Below, piece by piece: positions 1-7,076 of a stretch of 64,000 bases of DNA. Position 1 is the first letter of the stretch; each line of letters opens with the position of its first letter. The notes beneath the pieces were generated by a model. It did not search any database, was not told the DNA's origin, and saw only the letters and a list, made by a program, of their open reading frames with translations. The translations under genes were made by a program, and so were the position numbers. The stretch comes from Candidatus Ruminococcus intestinipullorum (GTDB taxonomy: Bacteria; Bacillota; Clostridia; Lachnospirales; Lachnospiraceae), in the NCBI GenBank assembly GCA_018883985.1, contig JAHLFA010000059.1:62001-126000 (forward strand), in the 5' to 3' direction.

Positions 1-1
1 T

Positions 2-730
2 TGGAATCTTCAGGAACGATTAAGCCCAATTGGAGAGCATTATCAATTACCTATGGTGAGTGTGTTAGATGCTGTATCTCCACAGTTTGGATTAAAACCA
101 GAAGAGGGACGGGTTATTACAAAAAATCAGTATTTCTATGATATGTTTCATCCTACAAATGAGGGACATACAGTTATGGCACAATGTCTGGATTATCTAT
201 TCGAGGTGGTTGCTCATGGGGAATCTGGTCAAGATGATAGCAGAAAAAATATTTTTGATATACCTCCAATTTTAGGAAAGACTTTTGAACATATAAGATT
301 CTTTGACCGAAAAGATTTGTATGATGGTGCAGAGATTATGGAGGGAAGTTTCCATGATACGGACGTGGATTTGCAAGCTGTAGAAATGGATATGGATACA
401 GAGGGGACTTTAGAGTTTCCATATAATTGGCAGTATAATGGGGAAAATTGGAGTGGTAAAGAAGTAAAGCCTTTTAGAATGAAGATTTTCTGTAAAAATC
501 TTGTGTTAGTTTTTAAGGATTCTGGAGCTGTTTGTGCAGGAAAGGCAAAAGTATTGGTGGATGGAGAGCATGTGTATACAGCAGACCCATTGGTGAATGG
601 TTGGACCCATTGTAATGCAAAGATTCTTTTTGAGGAGCAGGAAAGTAGGGAGCATATAGTAGAGATTCAAATGGAGCAGGGAGAGGAGAGTAAGAAGTTT
701 ACAATTTTGGGCTTTGGGTACGTAATATAA
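2..730 (+). CDS. SGNH/GDSL-type hydrolase, C-terminal part (5' end outside window)
   Basis: The frame is open from base 2, so the true start lies upstream of the window; an internal ATG at 53 is not a convincing start because the preceding codons fit the same protein. The visible part begins near the end of an SGNH hydrolase fold: the motif DMFHPTNEGH (about bases 149-178) carries the Asp and His of the Ser-Asp-His triad that deacylate or hydrolyse esters, often on polysaccharides. About 150 further residues follow, rich in beta-type sequence, and resemble an accessory carbohydrate-binding region. The Ser/GDS block is not in the window. A glycoside hydrolase downstream supports a role in glycan breakdown. 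Family call is firm; substrate unknown. Confidence 0.75.
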   Translation, partial: WNLQERLSPIGEHYQLPMVSVLDAVSPQFGLKPEEGRVITKNQYFYDMFHPTNEGHTVMAQCLDYLFEVVAHGESGQDDSRKNIFDIPPILGKTFEHIRFFDRKDLYDGAEIMEGSFHDTDVDLQAVEMDMDTEGTLEFPYNWQYNGENWSGKEVKPFRMKIFCKNLVLVFKDSGAVCAGKAKVLVDGEHVYTADPLVNGWTHCNAKILFEEQESREHIVEIQMEQGEESKKFTILGFGYVI

Positions 731-748
731 AAAAATTATAAAAAATAC

Positions 749-777
749 TTGATTTTTTATAAAATTCCATATATAAT
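749..777 (+). promoter_or_regulatory. sigma-A type promoter for tRNA-Lys
   Basis: TTGATT (749-754), a 17-base spacer and TATAAT (772-777) lie 38 bases before the tRNA-Lys gene. Spacing and hexamers match the vegetative consensus. Confidence 0.65.
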
Positions 778-814
778 AATTTTTGCATTGAAAAATGATT
801 GTTTTATATGGAAT

Positions 815-887
815 GCGCGATTAGCTCAGTTGGTAGAGCACCTGACTCTTAATCAGGGTGTCCAGGGTTCGAGCCCCTGATCGCGCA
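815..887 (+). tRNA. tRNA-Lys (anticodon CTT)
   Basis: A full cloverleaf can be drawn. The acceptor GCGCGAT (815-821) pairs with ATCGCGC (880-886), with discriminator A at 887. The D arm has GCTC/GAGC, the anticodon stem is CCTGA/TCAGG with loop CTCTTAA (anticodon CTT at 848-850), and the T arm has TTCGAGC in its loop. No CCA is encoded, so the 3' end needs the CCA-adding enzyme encoded at 18540. Confidence 0.96.
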
Positions 888-891
888 CTGC

Positions 892-938
892 AAAGCACTG
901 TTTTCTAGCGAAATCGCTATGGGGATGGTGCTTTTTTT
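892..938 (+). terminator. Rho-independent terminator after tRNA-Lys
   Basis: AAAGCAC and GTGCTTT flank an imperfect inner stem and are followed by a run of seven T residues. It ends the tRNA transcript. Confidence 0.75.
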
Positions 939-1073
939 CGTTCTCAAATATTTAAAAAATAAGAAAATGAAAAGCAATAATTGAATAGGTCATAACAACA
1001 ATTAAAAAGAAAAAACAGTTGGAATTTGATAAACTAGAACCAGATAACTTTGTATGAAAAGTGAGGGGATTTT

Positions 1074-3176
1074 ATGAGACGAGAAGAAGCAAGAAAAAGA
1101 GCAGAAGAACTAGTAAGTCAAATGACCTTAATGGAGAAAGCAAGTCAATTACGGTATGATTCACCTGCTATTCCACGGTTAAATATTCCAGCATATAATT
1201 GGTGGAATGAGTCTTTGCATGGGGTTGCACGAGCTGGAGTTGCAACGATTTTTCCTCAAGCAATTGGATTGGCAGCAACTTTTGATGAATCTCTTTTAAA
1301 GGATGTAGGTTCAGTAATTGCGTTAGAAGGACGTGCCAAATATAATGCATCATCAGAATTAGGGGATCGAGATATCTATAAAGGATTGACTTTTTGGGCA
1401 CCTAATGTAAATATTTTCCGTGATCCTAGATGGGGAAGAGGTCATGAAACATATGGCGAAGATCCATATTTATCTAGCCGTTTGGGGGTTGCTTATATAC
1501 AAGGACTCCAAGGGGATGGTGACACCATGAAAGCAGCAGCTTGTGCAAAGCATTTCGCAGTGCATTCAGGACCAGAAGCGATTCGACATGAATTTGATGC
1601 ATGTGTTTCCCAAAAGGATTTGAGAGAAACATATCTTCCAGCATTTCAAGCATGTGTGCAAGAAGCAGATGTGGAATCTGTGATGGGAGCATACAATCGA
1701 GTGAATGGGGAACCATGTTGTGGAAGTCCTACATTGCTAAGGGAAATTTTGAGAGATGAATGGGGATTTCAAGGGCATGTTGTGTCTGATTGTTGGGCAA
1801 TTAAGGATTTTCATGAAAATCATATGGTTACAGGTACGCCAATTCAATCAGCAGCTTTAGCCATAGATTCAGGATGTGATTTGAATTGTGGTGTTACATA
1901 TTTGCATTTATTGCAAGCATATGAAGAAGGACTTGTTACAGAAGAGCAGATTACGGAGTCAGCTATTCGTTTATTTACAACACGTTTTCGTTTGGGATTG
2001 TTTGAGGGCAGTGAGTATGATACAGTTCCATACACAATGATAGAGTGCAAGGAGCATTTGGAACTTTCAGAACGTGCAGCTAGGGAGTCTATTGTATTGT
2101 TAAAAAATAATGGTATATTACCGTTAAAGCAGGAAAAAATTCAGACAATAGGAGTTATAGGACCTAATGCAGACAGCAGAGCCTCTCTTATTGGAAATTA
2201 TCATGGTACTTCATCAGAATATATTACGATGTTAGAAGGAATTCGCAGGTATGTGGGCGAAGATACAAGAATTTTGTATTCAGAAGGAAGTCATTTGTTT
2301 AAAGATAGAATAGAGAGCATAGCACTGGAAAATGATAGATTATCGGAAGCTAGAGCGGTAGCGAAAAATAGTGATGTAGTCATTCTTTGTCTTGGTTTAG
2401 ATGAAACTTTAGAAGGGGAAGAAGGAGATACAGGAAACAGTTATGCATCTGGAGATAAGTTAGATTTGTTATTGCCAGAATCTCAGAGAAGGTTGATGGA
2501 AGCTGTTGCTATGGAGGGCAAACCAACGATTCTTTGTCTTTTGGCTGGAAGTGATATAGATATGTCTTATGCTGCAGAAAAATTTGATGCTATTCTAACT
2601 ATGTGGTATCCAGGTTCTAGAGGTGGAAGTGCAGCGGCAGACATACTGTTTGGAAAGTATTCTCCATCAGGAAAGCTTCCAATTACATTCTACGAATCGT
2701 TAGAAGAATTGCCAGATTTTGAAGACTATTCTATGAAAGGAAGAACATACCGTTATATGGAACACAAAGCACAGTATCCTTTTGGTTATGGTCTGACTTA
2801 TGCAGAATTTGAAGCAAATTCTATGAGGATTGAAGAACAGGAAGAGTCTGTAACTGTGTACGTAGATGTTAAGAATTTAAGTGAAGTAGACAGTGAGGAT
2901 GTTTTGCAGATTTATATTAGAAATCAAGAGTCAGAATGGGAAACATTGAATCCACATTTGGCAGCATTTCAAAGGATTTCTCTAAAAGGAGGAGAAGAAA
3001 GCACCGTGAAAGTGCTTGTGGATAAGGGGTGCTTTACTGTTGTAGATGAAAATGGTAATAGAGTTAGAGATGGTAAAAAATATGAAATTTTTGCAGGATT
3101 TTCTCAGCCAGATGAAAGAAGTGTGGAATTAACAGGAAAAGCTCTTGTTAGAATGCAATATGAGATTTGTGAGTAG
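1074..3176 (+). CDS. Glycoside hydrolase family 3 (beta-glucosidase/beta-xylosidase type)
   Basis: A 700-residue cytoplasmic (no signal peptide) GH3 enzyme that removes terminal beta-linked glucose or xylose from oligosaccharides by a retaining mechanism. The N-terminal barrel shows NWWNESLHGVARAG (about 42-55), RDPRWGRGHETYGEDPYL (about 116-133), KHFAVHSG, and VMGAYNRVNGEP. The nucleophile is Asp239 in GHVVSDCWAI. The C-terminal alpha/beta domain has LGLDETLEGEEGD near residue 440, where the acid/base Glu is expected, and a fibronectin-III-like tail ends the protein. ATG at 1074 follows GTGAGGGG. It stands alone, between the tRNA-Lys terminator and the thiT promoter. Overall sequence is closer to the xylosidase/arabinosidase branch than to classical beta-glucosidases, but the substrate is inferred only. 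Confidence 0.9.
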   Translation: MRREEARKRAEELVSQMTLMEKASQLRYDSPAIPRLNIPAYNWWNESLHGVARAGVATIFPQAIGLAATFDESLLKDVGSVIALEGRAKYNASSELGDRDIYKGLTFWAPNVNIFRDPRWGRGHETYGEDPYLSSRLGVAYIQGLQGDGDTMKAAACAKHFAVHSGPEAIRHEFDACVSQKDLRETYLPAFQACVQEADVESVMGAYNRVNGEPCCGSPTLLREILRDEWGFQGHVVSDCWAIKDFHENHMVTGTPIQSAALAIDSGCDLNCGVTYLHLLQAYEEGLVTEEQITESAIRLFTTRFRLGLFEGSEYDTVPYTMIECKEHLELSERAARESIVLLKNNGILPLKQEKIQTIGVIGPNADSRASLIGNYHGTSSEYITMLEGIRRYVGEDTRILYSEGSHLFKDRIESIALENDRLSEARAVAKNSDVVILCLGLDETLEGEEGDTGNSYASGDKLDLLLPESQRRLMEAVAMEGKPTILCLLAGSDIDMSYAAEKFDAILTMWYPGSRGGSAAADILFGKYSPSGKLPITFYESLEELPDFEDYSMKGRTYRYMEHKAQYPFGYGLTYAEFEANSMRIEEQEESVTVYVDVKNLSEVDSEDVLQIYIRNQESEWETLNPHLAAFQRISLKGGEESTVKVLVDKGCFTVVDENGNRVRDGKKYEIFAGFSQPDERSVELTGKALVRMQYEICE

Positions 3177-3200
3177 CATACATAAAAAGTGTTAGATTTT

Positions 3201-3229
3201 ACTGCCAGTATTTGTAATATACTGGCAGT
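3201..3229 (+). other. Perfect 11-bp dyad between GH3 and the thiT promoter
   Basis: ACTGCCAGTAT and ATACTGGCAGT enclose a 7-base loop 24 bases after the GH3 stop and 5 bases before the thiT -35 box. It lacks a T-run, so it is either a weak terminator or an operator-like site. Confidence 0.55.
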
Positions 3230-3234
3230 AGTTC

Positions 3235-3263
3235 TTGACATTTGTTTTTAATTAATTTATGAT
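3235..3263 (+). promoter_or_regulatory. sigma-A type promoter for the TPP leader and thiT
   Basis: TTGACA (3235-3240), 17-base spacer, TATGAT (3258-3263). It directs transcription into the TPP riboswitch about 30 bases downstream. Confidence 0.75.
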
Positions 3264-3292
3264 GAACGAGAAGAAAATTAAATAAGATTGAT

Positions 3293-3378
3293 AACAAGGG
3301 GGAGCTTGTTTTACAGGCTGAGAGGAAGTTGGAAACTTCGACCCATAACCTGATGTGGATAATGCCAACGAAGGGATG
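3293..3378 (+). promoter_or_regulatory. TPP (thi-box) riboswitch
   Basis: The conserved parts of the thiamine pyrophosphate aptamer are present in order: GGGGAGC near 3299, GGCTGAGAG at 3317-3325, GACCC near 3340, ACCTGATGTGGATAATGCCA at about 3348-3367 and CGAAGGGA at the 3' side. It lies 55 bases before the start of thiT, the expected place for a switch that turns off a thiamine transporter when TPP is plentiful. No clear terminator lies between aptamer and gene, so control may act on translation. Confidence 0.93.
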
Positions 3379-3432
3379 TGTTATAGGTATTTAGGTCCTT
3401 TTGTTTTCAATCTGAGAGCAGGAGGTTTTTTT

Positions 3433-4098
3433 ATGTTTGAATTGTTTGTAAATGAACAGGGAACTCTTACAACATTAGGATATATTGTCGTAGGGGTTGT
3501 TGGATTATTGTTTTTTTTTGTAGGAACTTTTTTTGCTGGAAAAGGTTCTATGAAAAAAAAGGCAACTACAAAGCAGCTTGTTTTTTGTGCCATGGCGATA
3601 GCATTAGCATTTATAACATCTTATATAAGAATTTTCAGTATGCCATGGGGTGGAAGTATTACGTTGTGTAGTATGCTTTTTATTGTTTTGGTGGCGAATT
3701 GGTACGGAACATCTACTGGAATTTTAGTCGGGCTTACATATGGAATTTTACAATTTGTGCAGGAGCCATATGTTTTATCATTTTTTCAAGTAGGCTGTGA
3801 TTATATTCTTGCTTTTGCAGCTCTTGGTGTTGCTGGATTTTTTGCAAAGAGCAAAAATGGATTGGTAAAGGGGTATATTCTTGCAGTAGTTGCCAGAGGT
3901 GCATTTCACTCTTTAGGGGGATATTTATACTGGTTAGATTATATGCCAGACAGCTTTCCACAGGCGTTAAAAGGGGTTTATCCTATTGTGTATAATTTTA
4001 GTTATTTGTTAGTAGAAGGAATTATCACTGTTGTTATTATTTCCATTCCATCTGTAGCAAGAGGATTGAAGAGAATAAAACAGATGGCAATAGAGTAG
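3433..4098 (+). CDS. thiT: Energy-coupled thiamine transporter substrate subunit ThiT
   Basis: The S component of an ECF-type importer. It binds thiamine in the membrane and works with the shared EcfA/A'/T module encoded elsewhere. The start is ATG 3433, behind GCAGGAGG; an in-frame ATG at 3355 lies inside the riboswitch and is rejected. The 221 residues contain about six hydrophobic helices and the thiamine-site motif MPWGGSITLCSM (about 73-84), GLTYGILQF, and a late YWLDYMP/VYPIVYNFSYLL region typical of ThiT. The TPP riboswitch directly upstream supports the substrate. Single-gene transcript ended by the hairpin at 4168. Confidence 0.93.
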   Translation: MFELFVNEQGTLTTLGYIVVGVVGLLFFFVGTFFAGKGSMKKKATTKQLVFCAMAIALAFITSYIRIFSMPWGGSITLCSMLFIVLVANWYGTSTGILVGLTYGILQFVQEPYVLSFFQVGCDYILAFAALGVAGFFAKSKNGLVKGYILAVVARGAFHSLGGYLYWLDYMPDSFPQALKGVYPIVYNFSYLLVEGIITVVIISIPSVARGLKRIKQMAIE

Positions 4099-4167
4099 GG
4101 AGAAAAACTCTTATATTATGGACGTATAGTCTCTTTCTAACTTATTCATTAATAAAAAGAAATGTGT

Positions 4168-4217
4168 TTTCCCTTCTTTCTCTTATGAAATAATCATAAG
4201 AGAAAGAGGGGATTTTT
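4168..4217 (+). terminator. Rho-independent terminator after thiT
   Basis: CCCTTCTTTCTCTTAT pairs with ATAAGAGAAAGAGGGG around a 9-base loop and is followed by ATTTTTT. Strong stem of about 15 bp. Confidence 0.85.
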
Positions 4218-4366
4218 TAATCATTGTCTAGTGCTTTATCAAAAAATCTAACAAAAACTATTTATGGACAGTTTTACTAGTATTTTACAGTAATATGATA
4301 GCGATTTTTACATCAGTACAGTATTCTATAAAAAAGAAAGATTAACTTGATGGGGAGAAAATATTA

Positions 4367-4618
4367 ATGAGACCAAAGAAATGCAGAGGTATATTAAATG
4401 GATTAGCATTAGTGGTAATGGGGCTAGTTTTTTTATCATATATTCCTACTTTTGGTTCGATTCGTAAAGAAATGGTTTCTATAGCAGCACTTCTAATAAT
4501 TGGTGATCTTATTTTTGGATTTATATTTTTACGGTGTCCAAATTGTAAAAAATTATTGAATATTCGATGGTCATCACAAGGCATTTGTCATAACTGCGGA
4601 GCAAGATTAGATGATTGA
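4367..4618 (+). CDS. Small membrane protein with a C-terminal zinc ribbon
   Basis: An 83-residue protein of unknown function. Two hydrophobic segments (about residues 11-26 and 37-54) form a hairpin in the membrane. A short C-terminal domain has two CxxC pairs, CPNC (about 57-60) and CHNC (about 74-77), spaced as in a zinc ribbon. ATG 4367 follows GGGGAGAA. It stands between the thiT terminator and decayed sequence. I do not recognise a named family. Confidence 0.7.
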   Translation: MRPKKCRGILNGLALVVMGLVFLSYIPTFGSIRKEMVSIAALLIIGDLIFGFIFLRCPNCKKLLNIRWSSQGICHNCGARLDD

Positions 4619-4635
4619 GATTTAAAATTGTAGGT

Positions 4636-4759
4636 GTGACTATTGGTGCTATTGCGACGGAGTACTTTAAGAGAGGGACAACACACATCTTACTATTTTG
4701 ATATAGGACATAGATATTTAACGGGAACTGATTACTATGAGTATGATGGTAGGTGGTAA
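4636..4759 (+). pseudogene. Possible frameshifted coding remnant
   Basis: Two short stretches in different frames read as one plausible protein end. From 4636 the frame gives VTIGAIATEYFKRGTTH. After a shift near 4690 another frame gives TSYYFDIGHRYLTG and continues to TDYYEYDGRW, then stop TAA at 4757. No start or ribosome site is visible. This may be the decayed end of a gene, but the evidence is thin. Confidence 0.3.
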
Positions 4760-4781
4760 ACATTTATATTGTTAAAAGTGG

Positions 4782-4811
4782 AAAAACTGGTGTTTTTACA
4801 TCAGTTTTTTT
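4782..4811 (+). terminator. Probable Rho-independent terminator
   Basis: AAAACTGGTG and CATCAGTTTT (one G-T pair) with a 6-base loop, then a T-run. Lies after the small membrane gene and the remnant. Confidence 0.65.
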
Positions 4812-4888
4812 ATTGATATGAATGCAGAACTGGGATAAAATAAGGAATTAATGTAATACAAAAGAAAAATATTGTGAAGGAGCAAGAG

Positions 4889-5374
4889 ATGGAAAATAGT
4901 ATTGTATTAGGTGTTATTATTTTAGGATTGGTATTTTTATCTTTTATGATTGGAAAGAAGTCGGAAAAACGTGCAATAGGAGATGGACATTATCCTTATA
5001 AATTGAAGCCAATTTTAACAAAAACAGAGTATGAATTTTACAAAGTTTTAAGGGAAGAATGCGAAGAGAGGGGAATTCTTATATGCCCTAAAGTTAGAAT
5101 GGAAGATTATCTAACAGTTACAGACAAAGAAAATTATATGAAATATAGAGGACATGTAAAATCTCGGCATATAGACTTTATTTTGTGCAATGACGACATG
5201 GAGATGTTGGCTGGAATCGAGCTAGATGATAGTAGCCATGAAAGAAAAGATGTGAAAGAGGTAGATAATTTTAAAGATGCCGTATTCAAAAAAATAAATA
5301 TTCCATTGTACCGAGTGAAAACATCAGGTGGAAAATATAAAAAACAAATTAACGAATTTATAGAAAGTTTATAG
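4889..5374 (+). CDS. DUF2726-type nuclease-fold protein with N-terminal membrane anchor
   Basis: A 161-residue protein. The chosen start is ATG 4889, six bases after AAGGAG; an upstream in-frame GTG at 4874 overlaps that ribosome site. Residues 4-20 are a hydrophobic anchor. The soluble part has LTKTEYEFYKVLRE, then HIDFILC, GIELDD and a late IPLYRVKTS. That D...ExD pattern fits the restriction-endonuclease-like fold seen in DUF2726 proteins. No partner genes are nearby to suggest a target. Biochemical role unknown. Confidence 0.7.
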   Translation: MENSIVLGVIILGLVFLSFMIGKKSEKRAIGDGHYPYKLKPILTKTEYEFYKVLREECEERGILICPKVRMEDYLTVTDKENYMKYRGHVKSRHIDFILCNDDMEMLAGIELDDSSHERKDVKEVDNFKDAVFKKINIPLYRVKTSGGKYKKQINEFIESL

Positions 5375-5447
5375 AAAATTTTTATATAAGTATTTAAATT
5401 TTCTGAAAAAAGTGTATAATAATAGAAAAAGAAAGGAGCTGATAGTT

Positions 5448-6077
5448 ATGAACAAAAATGTAATTATTTCCATTGGACGACAGTTTGGTAGTGGAGGACA
5501 TGAAATTGGTGAAAAGCTTGCAGAACGATTAGGGATTCCTTTTTATGATCGAAATTTGGTGACAATGGCAGCAGATAAGTTGCATATCTCACCTGGTAAA
5601 GCAGAAGAATCTGATGAAAAAGATATGGATCGTTTTCTTGTATACTATGCATCAACCTCTATGCATTACGCATCTATGTATATGAATGAAGAGTTGTTTG
5701 AACCAATTAGCCAAAAAGTATTTGAGGCACAAAGGGAAATTATTGAAACATTGGCATCAAAAGGCTCCTGTATTATCGTAGGAAGGTGTGCAGATGATAT
5801 CTTGAGAGATCAACCAGGCTTGATTAATGTTTTTATCACTGCCGATAAGAAGGATAGAATCAAGAGAATCGCAGAGAAGTATGAATTGTCTGATAGAAAA
5901 GCAGCTGAACGCATCAGAAAAGTTGAGCGTGAAAGACGTTACTATTATGAGAAACATACGGGAAAATCTTGGGGAGATATTTCATCACATCAGATTATGT
6001 TGAACGTAAGCCAGCTAGGCATTGATAAGGCGGTAGATGTTCTAGAAGCGTTGTATAAAGCTAATTTGGGGACGTAG
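5448..6077 (+). CDS. Cytidylate kinase-like family protein
   Basis: A 209-residue P-loop nucleotide kinase of the cytidylate-kinase-like family (AAA_26 type), which is distinct from true Cmk. The P-loop is GRQFGSGGHEIG (about 9-20), followed by ERLGIPFYDRNLV. A second motif SCIIVGRCADDIL resembles the family core, and VERERRYYYEKHTG is the arginine-rich lid. ATG 5448 follows AAAGGAGC; an in-frame ATG at 5412 overlaps a TATAAT-like sequence and is rejected. The last residues (NLGT) and stop TAG are supplied by the palindromic repeat starting at 6068, so the native C-terminus may have been replaced. Substrate unproven. Confidence 0.82.
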   Translation: MNKNVIISIGRQFGSGGHEIGEKLAERLGIPFYDRNLVTMAADKLHISPGKAEESDEKDMDRFLVYYASTSMHYASMYMNEELFEPISQKVFEAQREIIETLASKGSCIIVGRCADDILRDQPGLINVFITADKKDRIKRIAEKYELSDRKAAERIRKVERERRYYYEKHTGKSWGDISSHQIMLNVSQLGIDKAVDVLEALYKANLGT

Positions 6078-6290
6078 TGAAATCAGTTTTGTCATGTCCC
6101 TAATTGGAAAGTGACCTGTCCCTTTTTTAATATGGCTCTGTCCCTATTCAAAAAAAGGGGGTATTTTAGAAGATGAAAATAGAATAAATGTATCTTGTTT
6201 TTTAAAGGGGACATAGTAGTTGCCAAAAAGGGACAGGGTGAATGTAATTCGGGGACGTAGTTAAGTTTCATTTAACTACGTCCCCGAATT
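6068..6290 (+). repeat. REP-like palindromic repeat array, copy 1
   Basis: The array starts inside the last codons of the kinase gene. First unit 6068-6100: GGGGACGTAGTGAAATC to ATGTCCC. The middle holds broken pieces (CCTGTCCC, CTGTCCC, GGGGACATAG, GGGACAGGG). The last unit 6246-6290 is a perfect 19-bp stem, AATTCGGGGACGTAGTTAA and its complement, with a 7-base loop. Related copies lie at 13324 and 32894. No transposase gene is present in the window. The last hairpin is followed by AATATTTTT and could terminate transcription. Confidence 0.85.
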
Positions 6291-6367
6291 AATATTTTTA
6301 TAAGATTTTCTGCAAGCTCTCTTAATTTTTTGCGTATATCATGTATACTATAAGGGGGTGATGAAGT

Positions 6368-7063
6368 ATGTATAATGTTTTAGTATGTGATGATGATAAG
6401 GAAATTGTTGAGGCTATAGAAATATATTTGATGCAGGAGGGGTATCGTGTTCTAAAGGCATACGATGGTATGCAGGCATTAAACGTATTGGAAACGGAGG
6501 ACGTGCATCTTTTAATTCTTGATATTATGATGCCACGCCTAGATGGTATACACGCTATGTTAAAAATTCGGGAAACGAACAGCATACCTATTATTATCTT
6601 ATCTGCGAAGTCTGAAGATGCAGACAAGATTTTAGGGTTAAACATAGGTGCAGATGATTACGTAACTAAGCCGTTTAACCCCTTGGAGTTGGTGGCAAGG
6701 GTAAAGTCACAGTTAAGGAGATATACCCAGCTTGGAAGCAATGTAAAGGAGAATAATAAGCATGTGTATAAATCAGGAGGTTTAGCATTAAACGATGAAT
6801 TAAAAGAGGTTACTGTCGACGGAGAGGCAGTCAAGTTGACCCCAATTGAATATAATATCTTACGCTTATTGATTCAAAATCAGGGAAAAGTATTTTCCAT
6901 TAACCAAATATATGAATTAATTTGGAATGAAGATGCAATAGGTGTTGATAATACAGTCGCAGTACATATTCGACATATCAGAGAAAAAATAGAGATTAAT
7001 CCCAAAGAGCCACAGTATTTAAAGGTTGTATGGGGAATTGGATATAAAATAGAAAAGTTATAA
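6368..7063 (+). CDS. OmpR/PhoB-family response regulator
   Basis: A 231-residue two-component regulator. The receiver domain (1-120) has the acidic pair DDD at 8-10, the phosphoryl acceptor Asp52 in LLILDIMMP, and the conserved Lys in DDYVTKPF. The winged-helix DNA-binding domain (about 130-231) has LTPIEYNILRLL and the VAVHIRHIREKI recognition helix. ATG 6368 follows AAGGGGGTGATGAAGT. It is 13 bases upstream of its kinase, so the two are co-transcribed. Target genes and signal are unknown. Similar pairs in Lachnospiraceae act on cell-envelope stress, but that is inference. Confidence 0.92.
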   Translation: MYNVLVCDDDKEIVEAIEIYLMQEGYRVLKAYDGMQALNVLETEDVHLLILDIMMPRLDGIHAMLKIRETNSIPIIILSAKSEDADKILGLNIGADDYVTKPFNPLELVARVKSQLRRYTQLGSNVKENNKHVYKSGGLALNDELKEVTVDGEAVKLTPIEYNILRLLIQNQGKVFSINQIYELIWNEDAIGVDNTVAVHIRHIREKIEINPKEPQYLKVVWGIGYKIEKL

Positions 7064-7076
7064 GGGGAGCGTGTAT

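Noticed and set aside
3355-3432. N-terminal extension of ThiT from an upstream ATG
   Set aside because: The codons lie inside the TPP riboswitch; the ATG at 3433 has the proper ribosome site.
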